Shown: positions 12,357 to 23,800 of the stretch, one piece after another
Position numbering within the stretch: the first letter of the stretch is position 1
Layout of the letters: every line of letters begins with the position of its first letter
Source of the DNA: Opisthocomus hoazin
Lineage: Eukaryota > Chordata > Aves > Opisthocomiformes > Opisthocomidae
Assembly: GCF_030867145.1 (NCBI RefSeq)
Contig: NC_134440.1
Span: 186,001-250,000 of the forward strand
Direction of reading: 5' to 3'
Length of the DNA stretch: 64,000 nt
Translations under genes and position numbers: made by a program
Notes under the pieces: model-generated
What the model was told of the DNA's origin: nothing
Seen by the model: the letters and a program-made list of their open reading frames with translations, nothing else
Databases searched by the model: none

Positions 12357-15300
12357 ATGGAAGGTGAAGAAGCAGTCGCTCGTCTCGTGGACCACCCCCC
12401 GAACAGCGGGGTCACCCAGGAGCCCCCCAAAGAGGGTGAAAACGGCGCCGGGGGAGCAGCAGCCGCAGAGGAGCTGACTGGGAGCGAGGATGCGGGGGAC
12501 AGCGGTGTCCCCACGGGGCATCTGCGGCCGGACCGGGACACCCCACGCTCGGAGCACGGGGACGGTGAGCGCTGGGGGTGACGCGGGGTGGTGGGAGCCC
12601 AGATGGGGCACTGGGGGAACTGGGATCCCGCAAAGTCTGTGCCCGCTGTGAACTGGGAGCGACGTGCCCTCCGCCCTGGGGTCGGGGTGCTGGTTGGGTG
12701 TCGTCGTGCCGCTCGTGAAGCCCAGCCAGCAGAACCACGGTCCCCAACAGCCGCCCTTGTTTCGCAGGTGGAGCAGACGCCCTCCCACCGCCCTCGACTG
12801 CCGCGATGGACAGGCAGAGGAGCAGCGAGCTCTCGGCCCTCGACAGTGAGTGCTGCAGGGGCTCGCAGACGCTCAGGCGCAGCCCCAGTGGGAGACGGGC
12901 GTGGGAGAGGTCATCTGGGTCTCTCCATCCCACAAAGGCGGCTAGAAAAAAGGCTTTGGCCACTTCCGTAACGCGGCAAGGCCAAGTCCAAACCCAGACC
13001 TTGCTGACGACGCCCGCCGGCAGTGAGAGGTCGCTGCAGCTCCGTGCAGCAGAAGCAGAGGCGGCAAACTCTTGCCGTGTACTTTTCCTCATTACGAATC
13101 GCTTGTTGAAAACACGTGGAGATTTCCAGGTGGAGCTTTTGGAGGGTCGGAAACACGAGGGTGAACTCGAGCGCGTCCCCCAGGCTGTCCTTCAGGAGAT
13201 CGTGTGCAGTTACGCTGTTAAGGCCGGATCCCTGCGTTCCGCGGTGCCCCGGGTGGACCCTGCCCCTCCTTGGGCAGCTCCCTGGGCCGTGTTATCGTCC
13301 CTGCTCAGCTGTCAGTCCCTGCACACTGGTCAAACCTCAATCTCCAGGCTCTTTATGTGCAAGGGGATAACTCCTTTTCTGCAGAACTCTTATTTTTTTT
13401 TGCCAGGGATGGGAAGGAACAGGTTCAGACACGGCGCCTGAGCCCTGAGCTTGCGTGAGGCTCTTGGCCTCAGGTCAGCGTAGTTCCTCCCTGTGCACGA
13501 GGGGACGTGCCCTGACTCCCTCCTCTCTCTGGAACAGGCTTCCCTCTGAAGCACTCCAACACGCTGACGAACAGGCAGCGAGGTAACGAGGTGTCAGCCC
13601 TCCCAGCCACGCTCGACAGTGAGTATTGCTGGGCTGCACATCCCAGACCGCAGATGGACGTGGGGCGTAGGGGGAGCAGGGGGACAGCAGGACGGGAGCC
13701 TCCCTCCGTCTCCTGCCGCCACGCTGTTCCGTGTCCTTCGGGGTGGTCTCTCAGGCTGCTCCCTGCAGTGTGGTTGCTCTCGGCACTCGCCGTGGCTGGC
13801 TGTCCCTGCCGCTGTATGGCGGACCGGTGTTCGTTGCCCGTCGGGTTTTTTAGGGAGCTCAGACAGGGGCTGTCCAGTCACCCCCACCCCAGACTCGCAG
13901 GGACCCACCTGCAGACGGTGGGTGCTGAGCTGGGGAAACATTTTGTCTTAACGGGTGAATTCCTTCTGTCCCGCAGCGTTGTCCATCCACCAGCTTGCCG
14001 CCCAAGGAGAGCTCAGCCAGCTGAAAGAGCACCTTCGGAAAGGTACGCGGCTCTGCCTGTGGGTTCTTACCCAGATCACGCAGAGGCCTTGCCAGAGCAT
14101 AGCACGCCTGTCGATAAACCCTTGGCTGAATTTTACAGCCTTTGCTGGATTTACTGGGGCACAGGGAGCGGAGGGGGCTTCACCCTTCCTGTTTACGATG
14201 TCTCATCCATGTTTGTGCAGGCGAGAACTTGGTAAATAAACCTGATGAGAGAGGTTTCACACCGCTGATCTGGGCTGCGGCCTTCGGAGAGATCGAAACG
14301 GTCCGTCACCTGCTGAAATGGGTAAGGCCACGCTCACGCAGCACCTCGTTAACAGGAGACTTCCCATCTCCAGCCCCAAATTGTCCAGCACCGTCCCGGT
14401 ACCGTCTCAGCCGAGCTTTCCCGTGGCACCGAACAGGACACCTTTGCAGAGCTCGGGCGCTGTCGGATGCTGCTCCCCGCTGCGCTGCGAGCTAAGTCAG
14501 GAGCATGAAGAGCCTTATCTCACAGCTAGCAATAACTGTTTGTAATTAAATATCTGCTTATTGGTAATTTGAGATCAGGCTTAGCACTTGGGCCCTGTAA
14601 TCTGCCAGCAAATGTGCTCGCCGAGGTGTCGTTGCAGTTAATGAACTCATTGCTGCATTGTCCTTGAGTGCCGGGCTTGCAGTCGAGGGCTGTCTCGGGG
14701 TGAGCAAGAAGCAGATCCTCCTGCGCTCGATCCGGCTGCTCCCCAAAGCTCAGTCCCACATCCACGTGCGTCCAGTGATCAGCGAGCACGCCCGCCCCAG
14801 AAGCGCTGGCCGAACTCTAGCTCTGTTACTGTGTTAGCAGCAAAACCGCGATGCTTTACCAGAGAGACAAAAAGAGCCAAAATAAACGAGGTGATAACGC
14901 TGGGTAAAGGCTATAATGAAGTCCAGGAGAGGTCTGAGGCTGGCAGGGCTTGGAGGATGGGGAGGTTTTCTGTGTAAATCAGTAACAAAAAGAGACGGTG
15001 GATGGTGTACAGGCATCTAGGCAGGGCTGCTAACACTGTTATTAGTGATGGGAAGAAGGGCTGAGTCACAGAACCATCAGGCTTGGTTTACTGACACCGG
15101 AGAACGGCTTTTAAATCCTGGCCCGAGATGTCTGATGATGATTAAAATGAGCCCAGTAAGGACTTTGGTAAGGAGAGGTCACTGGGGATGCGTGAGCTCT
15201 CTCTGCCCCATGAGCCCGTCGGGACCTGGCTCCCTGATCGGCCCCCCTGGGGTACCCAGCAAGGCTGTGCTGAGCGTGCCGGGTCTCAGCGGGGCTCCTT

Positions 15301-16704
15301 CACCCATCGGCGCTGACACCCGTGCCGTCCCCAGGGCGCCGACCCCCACGCGCTGGCGAAGGAGCGGGAGAGTGCCCTGTCCCTGGCCAGCATGGGCGGC
15401 TACACCGACATCGTCATCATGCTGCTGGAGAGGAACGTGGACATCAACATCTACGACTGGGTGAGTGCTGCCGGGACCCAGCCCCGCACGGGGCTCCGCA
15501 AAGCTCGTTTTCGAAAGCAGCAGCGAGTTCCCGTCGTTCTGGGCTGAGCTAGCAGCAGGGCCTTTCTGCTGGACGCTTCCCAGGCTCGCAGCGCTCGTCT
15601 GCTCGTGCAATCGTTTCGAGAAATTAATCTGGATAATAATTTTCAATGGTTTCCTCAGTTGTTCGCACTGGAACCAGCCGCAAGGAAACAGCGCTCAGAA
15701 CTTAAGGCTGTCTTTAAAATGATATAATTTAAAAGTTGCCGTATTGCATACAGAGAATAAAACCTGCGCAGAGCCGCTCTGCGAGCGATCACCCAGCGCG
15801 GGGCTGGCAGAGGGCGGAAAGGGGATCCCAGCGGGTCAGGGACCTCCGGCTGCAGGAGCAGCAGGAGCTGCGTCAGCACGGCCGCGCGCGAGGCCGGCAG
15901 TGACACAGCCCCTTCCCTTTCCCCGCAGAACGGCGGCACTCCTCTGCTCTACGCCGTGCGCGGCAACCACGTCAAGTGTGTCGAGGCCCTGCTAGGTAAC
16001 GGGGGAGATGGGCACTTGGTGCTCGGCCTCGAATCGCTGCTCGTCGGTAACCTCGGGCAGAGAGCGTGCCACGCCGGGGGGGAGAAACTGAGCAGCCGGG
16101 GGTGTCACGGGGGGCTGCCCAGCCAGGACGGGCACCTTTTGGGGGTCCCCTCACCCCCTGCCTGAGCCGGGGGGAGCGCCGAGCCCTGATCTCCACTGCC
16201 TGCTTGCAGCTCGTGGGGCTGACCTGACGACGGAGGCGGATTCTGGCTACACCCCGATGGATCTGGCCGTGGCCCTGGGACACAAGAAAGGCAAGTGTCC
16301 CCTCCGTGCGTGGCAGGGAGCCCTGCCTTCCCTCCCCGGGAAGCCTCCGGGTAATTGCTGGCTTCCAGCCTTGCTCGGGGCTTTTTTTGACCTTCCACCA
16401 CAGCTCCGTGCTCTGCCATGCAGAGAAATCAAGATGGGTCCTGTTCCCCTTGCTCCCCCTCTGAACCAGAGCGGTGCTGGAGATGGGGCTGGGACAGGGG
16501 AGGTGGGGACAGGTCCCTGGAGAAATGGGTTTTCCAGCCTCCCGCTGGAAAACGTGAGCAAAATGGTGACCAGGTCCTGCCCGCAGCGGTACTGGCTTCT
16601 GGCAGGCCTTGCTTCCCTGGGTTTCACTTCTCCCCCCTGCCTTAGTCCAACAGGTTATTGAAAATCACATCCTGAAGCTATTTCAGAAAAAGGAGCTGGA
16701 GTGA
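12357..16704 (+). CDS. RFXANK: RFX-associated ankyrin-repeat protein (RFX complex subunit)
   Basis: Nine coding exons: 12357-12564, 12768-12845, 13538-13618, 13977-14042, 14221-14321, 15335-15460, 15929-15995, 16210-16290 and 16646-16704. Phases close exactly for 288 residues (human 260). Residues 1 to about 95 are acidic and poorly conserved. The conserved block starts at [10 protein letters not shown]. Ankyrin repeats follow to the C-terminus, for example [20 protein letters not shown] and [20 protein letters not shown]. The protein joins RFX5 and RFXAP on the X box of MHC class II promoters. The start is the first ATG after an acceptor, in good context (CCCCATGG). The intron after exon 8 begins with GC. 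Expression probably depends on the CpG promoter shared with BORCS8. Confidence 0.97.
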
Positions 16705-17782
16705 CGTGGTGGCTCGCGCTGCACTGCTACAGCACCAGTGCTTCTCCCGCCCGACGCTGGGCTCTGCTCCGCGACCCACGCGGCCTCACCCACCGTCGCG
16801 AGACGGGCAGCGGCGCGGCGCCTCAAGCGGGGAGCACGCAGAGGGACCGGGGAGCTGCCTGCCCTCGGATCGGTGCCTCTCCCGAAGGGTGGCATGGCCG
16901 CAGTGCCTCGCGCCCCGGTGCTCTCATTCCTCAGGGCAGCCGCTTTCCTGCCCGGCACGGGCTTGGCTGCTCCGTGCGTGCGTGCGTTCAGGTGTTGCAT
17001 TATCGGCAGTAAACTCTGAAGCAGCCGTGTGGAGCCCTGTCCGTTGCCTCGGCCTGTCACAGCTGCCAGTCCCCGATCCCAGCACCAGCTACTGGGGAAC
17101 CACGCGGGGAACTGGGCTAACCAACCTCTCCAAGGGCTGCACCCCCCTCCCAGCGCCCTGCGAGTCCTCTCCAGAGCCGTCTCTTGGAGAGGGAAGCTCC
17201 TTCTGACACCCATAAACCTGCCAAGCCCTAGAACCAGCCAGGGAGATACACCCAGGCAGGAGGAAATCCCGGCAGGAGGCATCGCCCTGCCAGCCGGGAG
17301 CACAGCCGGGGCCCGGCCGACAGCCGGCACGCCGCGATCCCGAGCCGGAGCCCTGCGAGACCGCAAACAGCCGCTCCGAGAAGTTCAGGGGTATTTAGCA
17401 AAGCAGAGAGACAGCCGGAGCCCGGAGCACGTGGCAGTGGCACGTCTCCGCTCTCCTGCTCGAGCCAGGCACCGGCACGGCCACGGCAAACCCCGGCGGG
17501 CTCGGTCCCGGGGTGCCGCTTGCCCGAGGAGCAGCCGGGAAGGAGCGGGGACACCGTGTATTCGTCCGGTGACAGAGGCTGTGTCCCACAACAGGCTGGG
17601 ATAGTCCAGCGCCTGGATCTCTGCGCTAGTGTCCCTCTGTCACTGCCAGCCCGTGGGGCGGGGTCCCCCTCTCAGCGCCTCGGGGGGCTGCCGGTCCCTG
17701 CTGGCAGGGTCTCCTGTCCCATCCGTCCCCACGCAGCAGCCCCCCCGGGGGAAGGCAGGCGATGGGGGAGCGGCCCCCCTCC
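16705..17782. other. Tail-to-tail spacer between RFXANK and NR2C2AP
   Basis: This holds the 3' untranslated regions of both genes. I see no canonical AATAAA close to either stop and no further coding exon. ORFs on both strands here are GC-driven overlaps. Confidence 0.4.
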
Positions 17783-18992
17783 CTAGAGCCTCTCCCCCAG
17801 CACCCCGAGGTGGTACACCACGATCCTCCCGAAGAAGTCAGTGCTGTCCCCAAAGGTGATCTTCAGCTTATCCAGCACCGTCTCCTCCACGTGGAATCTG
17901 TGCGGGGCCCGTGAAGGAGAAAAACAGGCGGGGGGGGACGCCACGACGCGTGGGAGACCGCTCCGAGGGGGCCCACGTGGGGCTCACACCCTGGCGAAGT
18001 CCAGCTTGGCTCCAGCTCTGCCAAGTGCCCACGCCGCAGGTCTGCTGCCAAAATGGCAGCTCTGCCCTCGCCCCCCCTCCGGCCCCGGCTGGGTCGGAGC
18101 CCACCCACCCACCCAGCCGTGTGACCCGGCCCGCGAGGCGCCACAGGATATCTGCATGGCGTTGATGTCCTCGGGGTACAGCTCCAAGATTTTCACCGGT
18201 TCTTCGCCTGCTCTGCAGCCTGGGAAAGGCGAGGGGGTAGGCAGCTCAGGACCCTCCACCGGCTGCCATGGCCTTGGCTGCTCCGTCACTCTCTGCTGCA
18301 GGGCTGGGAGCCATGGTCCATCCGATGGACCCCCTTCCCATCGGCACCCCAAGCATCCCGGAGAACCCCAGGTCCTCGCTGTTCATCCCTCTCTGCTCCA
18401 GCCCACAAATACCTCTGACACCTCTGGCCCTCGCACCAAACAGCCGCGGGATCCAGGTGCGGGTAAACCGAGGCAGGGGGACCCTCCATGCCCCCAGACC
18501 AGCTCCTCACCTTCCAGCGTGCACAGCCGGCTGGAGAATCCCCCCTGGAACTGGATGTGGAGCTGTGAGACCTTGACGGTGCGGGGGAAATCCAGGGTGA
18601 CCCACTGGCACGTGCCCTGCAGCCAGGAACAACACCGGGGCTTGGTGACGGCGCGGAGAGTGGGGGGTTCACCGTGCGCACGGCTCCCGTCCCCCTCTCC
18701 GGCTGCCCCCAGCCTCGTCCCCCGACCTGGTCCGAGTTCCAGCACGTCTCCTCGCTCGCGTCGAACATGTGCTTCTTCCCGAACTGCTTCACGTCCCGGT
18801 TAAGCACAGAGCTCACCCTGCGGGGAGACGCGCCACCGTCCCAGGGACGCGATGGGGACAGCGTCAGCGTCGGGACACGAGTCCCCCACAGGGCCAGGGA
18901 ACAGGGGGGGTGGCCGCAGCACCCCGCTGTTCCCTCAGAGGCCGGACTCACCGCGTGGCCGTGTCGGCGCAGACCAGCGGCTCCACGGGCAT
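17783..18992 (-). CDS. NR2C2AP: Nuclear receptor 2C2-associated protein (TRA16)
   Basis: Five coding exons: 18992-18952, 18817-18727, 18616-18511, 18219-18152 and 17899-17783. They give 140 residues (human 139) that align with the human protein with almost no gaps, for example RVSSVLNRDVKQFGKKHMFD, then TWN-like CWNSDQ and QWVTLDFP, and at the end DFFGRIVVYHLGVLGERL. The fold is expected to be a small discoidin/galactose-binding-like beta sandwich. The protein is known as a partner and repressor of the orphan receptor NR2C2 (TR4). The start codon exon has an acceptor just upstream (CCGCAG near 19011), so a non-coding first exon probably lies near 19940-20000. The last intron (18151-17900) fits AT-AC ends rather than GT-AG. 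Confidence 0.95.
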
Positions 18993-19029
18993 TGCTGCCG
19001 GCTGCCACGTCGCTGCGGAGAGACGGGGT

Positions 19030-19912
19030 CAGCAAGGGGCAGCAATGGGGACCCCCAGCAGCACTGGGGACCCCCGAGCAGCAGTAGAGACCCCCGGACA
19101 GCACTGGGGACCCCAAGCAGCATTGGGGACCCTGAGCAGCACTGGGGACCCCCGGGGTAGTGATAGGGACACCCTAGCAGCATTGGGGCTCCCTGAGCAG
19201 CTTTGGGGGCTGGTGGGAAGCATTGGGGACCCCTGAGCAGCAATAGATACCCCAGGACAGCACTGGGGACCCCCAAGCAGCACTGGGGACCCCCGAGCAA
19301 AACTGGGGGCACCCTGGGAGCACTGGGAGAACTCTGGCAGTATTGGAGACCCCCGAGCAACATTGTGGACCCCTGAGCAGCACTAGGGACCCCCGAGCAG
19401 TGATGGGGACACCCTAGAAGCATAGGGGCCCCCTGAGCAGCTTTGGGGGCCAGCGGGAAGCATTGGGGACCCCCGAGCAACATTGGGGACCCTCGGACAG
19501 CACTGGGGACCCCCGAGCAACACTGGAGGCACCCTGGGAGCACTGGGAGCACTCCGGCAGTATTGGAGACCCCCGAGCAACATTGTGGACCCCTGAGCAG
19601 CACCAGGGACCCCTGAAAAGCACTGGGAGCACCCCAAGAACCCCTGTGGACCCCTTAGCAGCACTGGGGGCACCCCGAGAACCACTGTGGACCCTTGAGC
19701 AGCACTGGGGACCCCCGGGCAGCATTAAGGACCCCCGAGCAGCACTGGGGACCCCCAAGCAGCACTGGGGACCCCTGAGCACCTTTTGGGACCCCCAAAC
19801 AGCATTGGGGACCCCCGGGCAGCACTGGGAACCCCTGAGCAGCTTTGGGGACCCCCGAGCAGCATTGGGGACCCCCCGGCAGCATCGGGACCCCCGCGCA
19901 GCACCGAGCACC
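19030..19912 (-). repeat. 20-bp minisatellite with a 240-bp higher-order unit, NR2C2AP 5' intron
   Basis: About 44 tandem copies of a unit like AGCACTGGGGACCCCCGAGC (20 bp) run through this stretch. Blocks starting near 19161 and 19401 match over about 220 bp and lie 240 bp apart at their start but 220 bp apart at their end. This shows a higher-order duplication that lost or gained one unit. The array lies between the presumed non-coding first exon and the first coding exon of NR2C2AP. Confidence 0.9.
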
Positions 19913-19929
19913 CCCGTGTCCCGCCTCCA

Positions 19930-20110
19930 CGCGCTCACCGCCCGCCGCGTAGGAACCGGCGCCGCTTCCCCGGAAGGCCCCGCCCCTCCTCCGCAGCGCC
20001 CCGCCCCTCCTCCGCGGCGCCCCGCCCCATCTCCCCGCCCCCAGCTGCAGCGCCCCGCCCCCTGGCCGCAGCGCCCCGCCCTCCCCGCCACGGGGACCCT
20101 GCCCACCCCG
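19930..20110 (-). promoter_or_regulatory. NR2C2AP promoter with repeated GC boxes
   Basis: At least five copies of CCCCGCCCC-type GC boxes occur between about 19977 and 20085, several inside a tandemly repeated unit of roughly 22 bp. An ETS-like CCGGAAG lies near 19970. A minus-strand donor-like GGCGGTGAGC near 19940 would end a non-coding first exon. Together these fit a TATA-less promoter for NR2C2AP. Confidence 0.55.
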
Positions 20111-20464
20111 GGACCCCCCTAGCGCGGGGTGGGAGGGGGCGGCAGCACCCCGGGCTCCCCCCAGGCAGCACCCCCGGCCCAGCAGCTCCGTGGGTGCCGC
20201 CCCCCTGTGCTGCGCCTCCGCTGCAAAGGTCTCGCCTCCCCCCCAGCCCCCCCCCAGCCCCCCGGGGGCACCGTACGGCGCTGGGGGAGGGGGTGCACCC
20301 CGGGCTCGATCCGGCTGCGGGGGGTGACCCCGGCGGGCCCTGGGCGGGGGGCGGCTGGGTGCCCTCCTGGGCTGGTTCTGTAGGTGGCACTGGTGGAGCG
20401 CGGCTGGGGACCGCGGCGGCGTGGGGAAACCCAGGGTGGGGGGGCGGGGGTCCCGGCACGGCCC

Positions 20465-20812
20465 CGCACCCCAGCACCGTGTGCCCCCCGGCACCCTGTT
20501 CATCCCAGCACCCTGCTCATCCCAGCACCCTGTGCACCCCGGCATCCTGTCATCCCACCATCCCTACACACCCCAGCATCCTGTTCATCCCACCATCCTG
20601 CTCATCCCTGCACATCCCAGCACCCTGTGCCCCCCAGCATCTCCGCACACCCCAGCACCCTGCACATCCCACCGTCCCTGCTCACCCCAGTACCCTGTGC
20701 CCCCTGCTATCCTGCTCATCCCACCATCCCCACACACCCCAGCATCTCCGCACACCCCAGCACCCTGCCCTTCCCACCACCCCTGCCCATCCCAGCATCC
20801 CCCTGGATGCGA
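20465..20812. repeat. Degenerate minisatellite (CATCCCAGCACCCTG type)
   Basis: Irregular tandem units of about 12-25 bp built on CACCCCAGCACCCTG and CATCCCACCATCC fill this stretch. All frames stay open, which creates long false ORFs on both strands. Confidence 0.8.
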
Positions 20813-20814
20813 GT

Positions 20815-23800
20815 CACCAGCACAAAGCACCGGGAAATCCAAGCCCTCCCTGCTTCCCCACCACCGGTGCCTCCTGCCCAGCACGACCAGTCCGGCTCTC
20901 CCACGGGGACCCCATCCAGGCAGAGCCGAGCTGCTCCCCCGAGCCCACCTGGGCGCTGCGGGGAGCCGGAGCAGCTCTGGGGGGAGAAATCACCCCCCCA
21001 CGCACAGATAATGTGGCAGCTTCTTAAAATGATCCTTCGTGGGCGTACGGTGCCGCCGCGCTCTCCCATGGCCCTGGGTCTTTGCAGATGGGCCCCAGTG
21101 CTCGGCGAGGTGGTCCCCCCGGTCCCAGCCGGCCCCGCTGCCACCCCCCAAACCCACCCGGGTGCTGGGCTGCTGGCGTGAGTCACGGCAGCCGCGCCGA
21201 GGCCACCAGCGAAAATAAAACCCAAGGAGTGCTGCAAAGCCGTCACCTCCCCCTCGCCGCGCAGCTCGGGGGGCTGCGCAGACACCGGCACATGCGTAGC
21301 AACGGGCACGCCCCCGCGTGCGGTGACACATCGCAGCGCACGCGTGGCGGGCTTCGTCTTCCTCCTCCTTCCTCCTCTTCTCCCCCCCCAGCCGAGTTTC
21401 GCCTGAGAAATTGGGTCAAAAACCGCAGGAGCCTGAATTGCCCCCGGGCTCCGCGTGCGCCGGGGCCAGATTTGCCATTTGTGCCACCGCTGCCATCGTC
21501 ACCTCCCACGCAAGTGACCGCCTGGATGTGGGGGACACGGCTCCGGCCCGGAGCTCTTCAGCCTCAGCATCTTCCTCGCCCTCCTCGCTCTCGAGGAACG
21601 GGGCGGGTGGCAAACGCAGCTGTTCCGCGCCATGGGAGCAGTTGGCGGCCTCGGCTCCCGGCTGCTGGCCAGCCCGGCACGCAGCCGCTCGCCGGGGACG
21701 CTGCGGTGTTTTATCCCAAAGCTGGTGGAAAGGCCACCGGTGCCAAGCCGGGCGCGGATCCAAGACCCCCCTCTTGCCCCCACCGGGTGTGAGCTCCCAC
21801 CCGTGGGCTGCCGAGACGCTGGCCCCGTGCCGGCGCGGTGATGCCGGCGGTGCCGGAAACGGCTACCGGTGCCTTTTGTGCCGGCGGGTGCCAGCCTCTG
21901 AGTTTTGCTGAGCAACCCCGGCTGGTGCCGGGAGCCGTTTCCGAAGAAGAAGCGGGTGTTGTGCCCTTCGCCGTTAATTACTGGCGGCGATTGATTTCCA
22001 CTTCCGTGAAAACACTGGAGATTACCGGGGAGCGCGGCACGGGCGCCATTCAACGCCGCAGCCTCTCCGCCCGGCACAGGGCGCTGCCTGTTCTCCGGGA
22101 TGCGCCGCTGCCTTTATTCCCGCTTCCCACACGGAGGGGCCGGGGGGTCCCGGGAGTCCCGGGGGGGGGCCGGGAATGGCAGGGTTTGGCACAGCCGGTA
22201 ATTAATGCTGAATAACGATGCGGTGGCATCTCCGCGCTGGGAAGGAGCTGTGCGGGGTGGCGACGGGCGCGTCGCTCTGGAAGGTGATGGATGAAAGGAA
22301 ATAATATTAATTGTGGTATTAGAGCCCTGCTTTTAAGCCACAAAGTGGTGTTTGCTCCAAAAGGGGTGAGGGCACCGGGCTCCTCACCGGTGCCGTGGTC
22401 CGTGGGGTGCCGGAGAGGTGGCACTGCCGCGAGCAGCTGCCGGGGTAGGGTCTGCCAGTAACGAGCTTGGCTCTGCGAGCGGGAGATGCTGCTGGGCGGC
22501 CCTGGCATGGGCAGTGTCGGGGTAGAAATTACCGCCCTGGTTAATGAACCAGCACGGCACCCCACCGGCCCCGCTGCTAATTATTGCTGGCATCGGAGAG
22601 GGGCTGACTGGGCTTGGTGGCCCCCGCGCCCACTCCCAGTCCTGCGCCAGCCCTGCCGGCTGCTCCCCTGGAGTCACCCACCGGTGCCACAGGGTTGGGA
22701 GATGCCCGTGGGTGCTGAGCTGGGGGCATTGCCACCCAGGAGAGTCCCTGGAGGAGCGGACCGTGCTGGGTCACTGCGTGTCCCCATCGTGTCCCCACCG
22801 TGTCCCCACCGTGTCCCCACCTTGTCCCTGCCATGGGGTGGGTGCTGGCCCGGGCTGGGTGCTGCAGGAGGGTGAAGGAGCGGGTCCGGCTGCTGGAAGG
22901 GGGAAGGGAAGGAGGCAGTTGCCATGGAAACAGAAAATAAAATCAATGCATCCTGCCGGCGGGTTTGGAGGGGAGTTGGGCCTGGCCAGGGCAGGGTCCC
23001 TGTGTCCCCGGAGGATGCTGCAGCCCCCAGCCCGGACCCCTCCGTGCCCTCGCAGCCGTGCCCTCATGGTGCTGTGGGCTGAACACAGACACGAACTGGA
23101 GCCGGGGCGAGGAGCAGCGGGCGAGGGGTCGGGGGCAGCGTGGCAGCGGGTCCGCGGCACTCCGGTCTCAGCCCGTCCCCTCCGGAGCAGACCCCGGGTC
23201 GCGGCGTCCTGCCCTGCTCCAGCCCTGGCTCCGGACCAGCATCTCCGCCAGGACAGGCACCGGCCGCCGGCTCATCCGCCATGGAGCTGTCTGTCCGTCC
23301 GTCCGTCCGTCCGTCCGTCTGCCCGCTGCCTGTCCCCGTGCCAGTGCCCCGAGCGCTGGCCCCAGCTGCGGTGGCAGAGGCCTCGTTAATAAACCGCTCT
23401 CCCGATGAATGTGGCAGCTCTCCTGGAACCGGCTCCATCAGCTGCCGGCGGACCTGAGCGGAATAACAAGCGGCTCCGTGGGGCACGGGACGGGGTCCCC
23501 CCGTGCACCCCCGGGGATGCGGGGACCGGGGCACGCAGCTGTGCTCCGGCCGTGGGGAGCTGGGGGGGCCCTCGCTGCGTAGGGAGAGTCCCAGCGCCCC
23601 AGTCCTCAGCGCTCAGCACCGGGCGGGGTGGCAGCGGTGATGCTGCTCAGCACCCTGGTCACGGCACCGCGGCCCCGGCTGCCAAACCGGGCAGCGCCCG
23701 GAGCTCGGAAAGCTCCCGGCCTCGCTGCCCCCCCAAGCTGGCCTTGTCATCGGGGTGAGGAGGGCGCTTTGCCACCTGCTTTCACAGGGCCAACCCCGCC

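Noticed and set aside
20465-20812. CRISPR-like direct repeats
   Set aside because: Units are irregular, without unique spacers of even length, and the genome is a bird.
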